Assembly: GCA_016780605.1 (NCBI GenBank)
Contig: JADHLS010000441.1
Coordinates: forward strand, 1 to 5,460
DNA length: 5,460 nt
Direction: 5' to 3'
Origin: Reyranella sp.
GTDB taxonomy: Bacteria > Pseudomonadota > Alphaproteobacteria > Reyranellales > Reyranellaceae
Shown here in pieces: positions 5,448 through 5,460 of the stretch. A program made the position numbers and the translations under genes. The notes under the pieces are model-generated. The model did no database searches. It saw only the letters and a list, made by a program, of their open reading frames with translations, and was not told the DNA's origin. Within the stretch, counting starts at the first letter, position 1. Each line of letters begins with the position of its first letter.

Positions 5448-5460
5448 CGTCCCCACGCCG
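5434..5460 (+). CDS. Start of the next gene, probably terminase large subunit (cut by the window edge)
   Basis: A GTG at 5434 opens a frame reading (M)TVIDVPTP to the edge, offset by +1 from the small-terminase gene and overlapping its last 14 bases. Large-terminase genes normally follow small-terminase genes with little or no gap, and proteins of this group often begin with a short 'D..TPRVF' type segment. Only nine codons are visible, so the call rests mainly on context. Confidence 0.35.

Noticed and set aside
4878..5456. 192-codon minus-strand frame opposite the terminase gene
   Set aside because: The plus-strand product matches the small-terminase family along its length; the opposite frame has no family features.
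1..5460. CRISPR array, tRNA, rRNA or insertion sequence
   Set aside because: No regularly spaced repeats, no cloverleaf or TTCGA-type T-arm, and no transposase frame or terminal inverted repeats were seen.

Overview
The window is GC-rich. Its proteins resemble those of Rhizobiales alphaproteobacteria, especially Bradyrhizobium and its relatives: the exported proteins beginning '..AYC..' and the small-terminase type both fit. The taxon is inferred from protein style only, because there is no rRNA or other marker gene.

Left part (1-3210, minus strand): two genes 31 bases apart, probably one transcription unit. The first transcribed (3210 to 2281) is a Fe(II)/2-oxoglutarate oxygenase of the prolyl-4-hydroxylase type with an N-terminal part that looks like a degenerate redoxin fold. 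The second (2249 to 144) is a 701-residue secreted zinc metalloprotease of the serralysin (M10) type, with HELGHSIGLKH, a Met-turn, five RTX nonapeptides and a C-terminal DUF4114-like domain. It has no N-terminal signal peptide, as expected for type I secretion. No exporter genes are in the window.

Middle part (3211-4661): a 300-base divergent intergenic region, then two plus-strand genes for small exported cysteine-containing proteins of unknown function (3511-4050, ten Cys; 4180-4542, four Cys). Terminator-like hairpins follow each; the second has a perfect 12-bp GC-rich stem.

Right part (4662-5460): a 56-residue single-span membrane protein, then a 159-base AT-richer non-coding stretch, then a phage small-terminase-like gene (4992-5447). 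At the edge an overlapping GTG start (5434) probably opens the large-terminase gene. The stretch before the terminase holds a 21-bp palindrome and a candidate sigma-70 promoter. The -35 box of that promoter lies inside a perfect match to the alphaproteobacterial LexA operator (GTTC-N7-GTTC). The right edge therefore looks like the start of a prophage packaging module, possibly under direct SOS control. The strongest leads are this operator and the oxygenase/protease pair.
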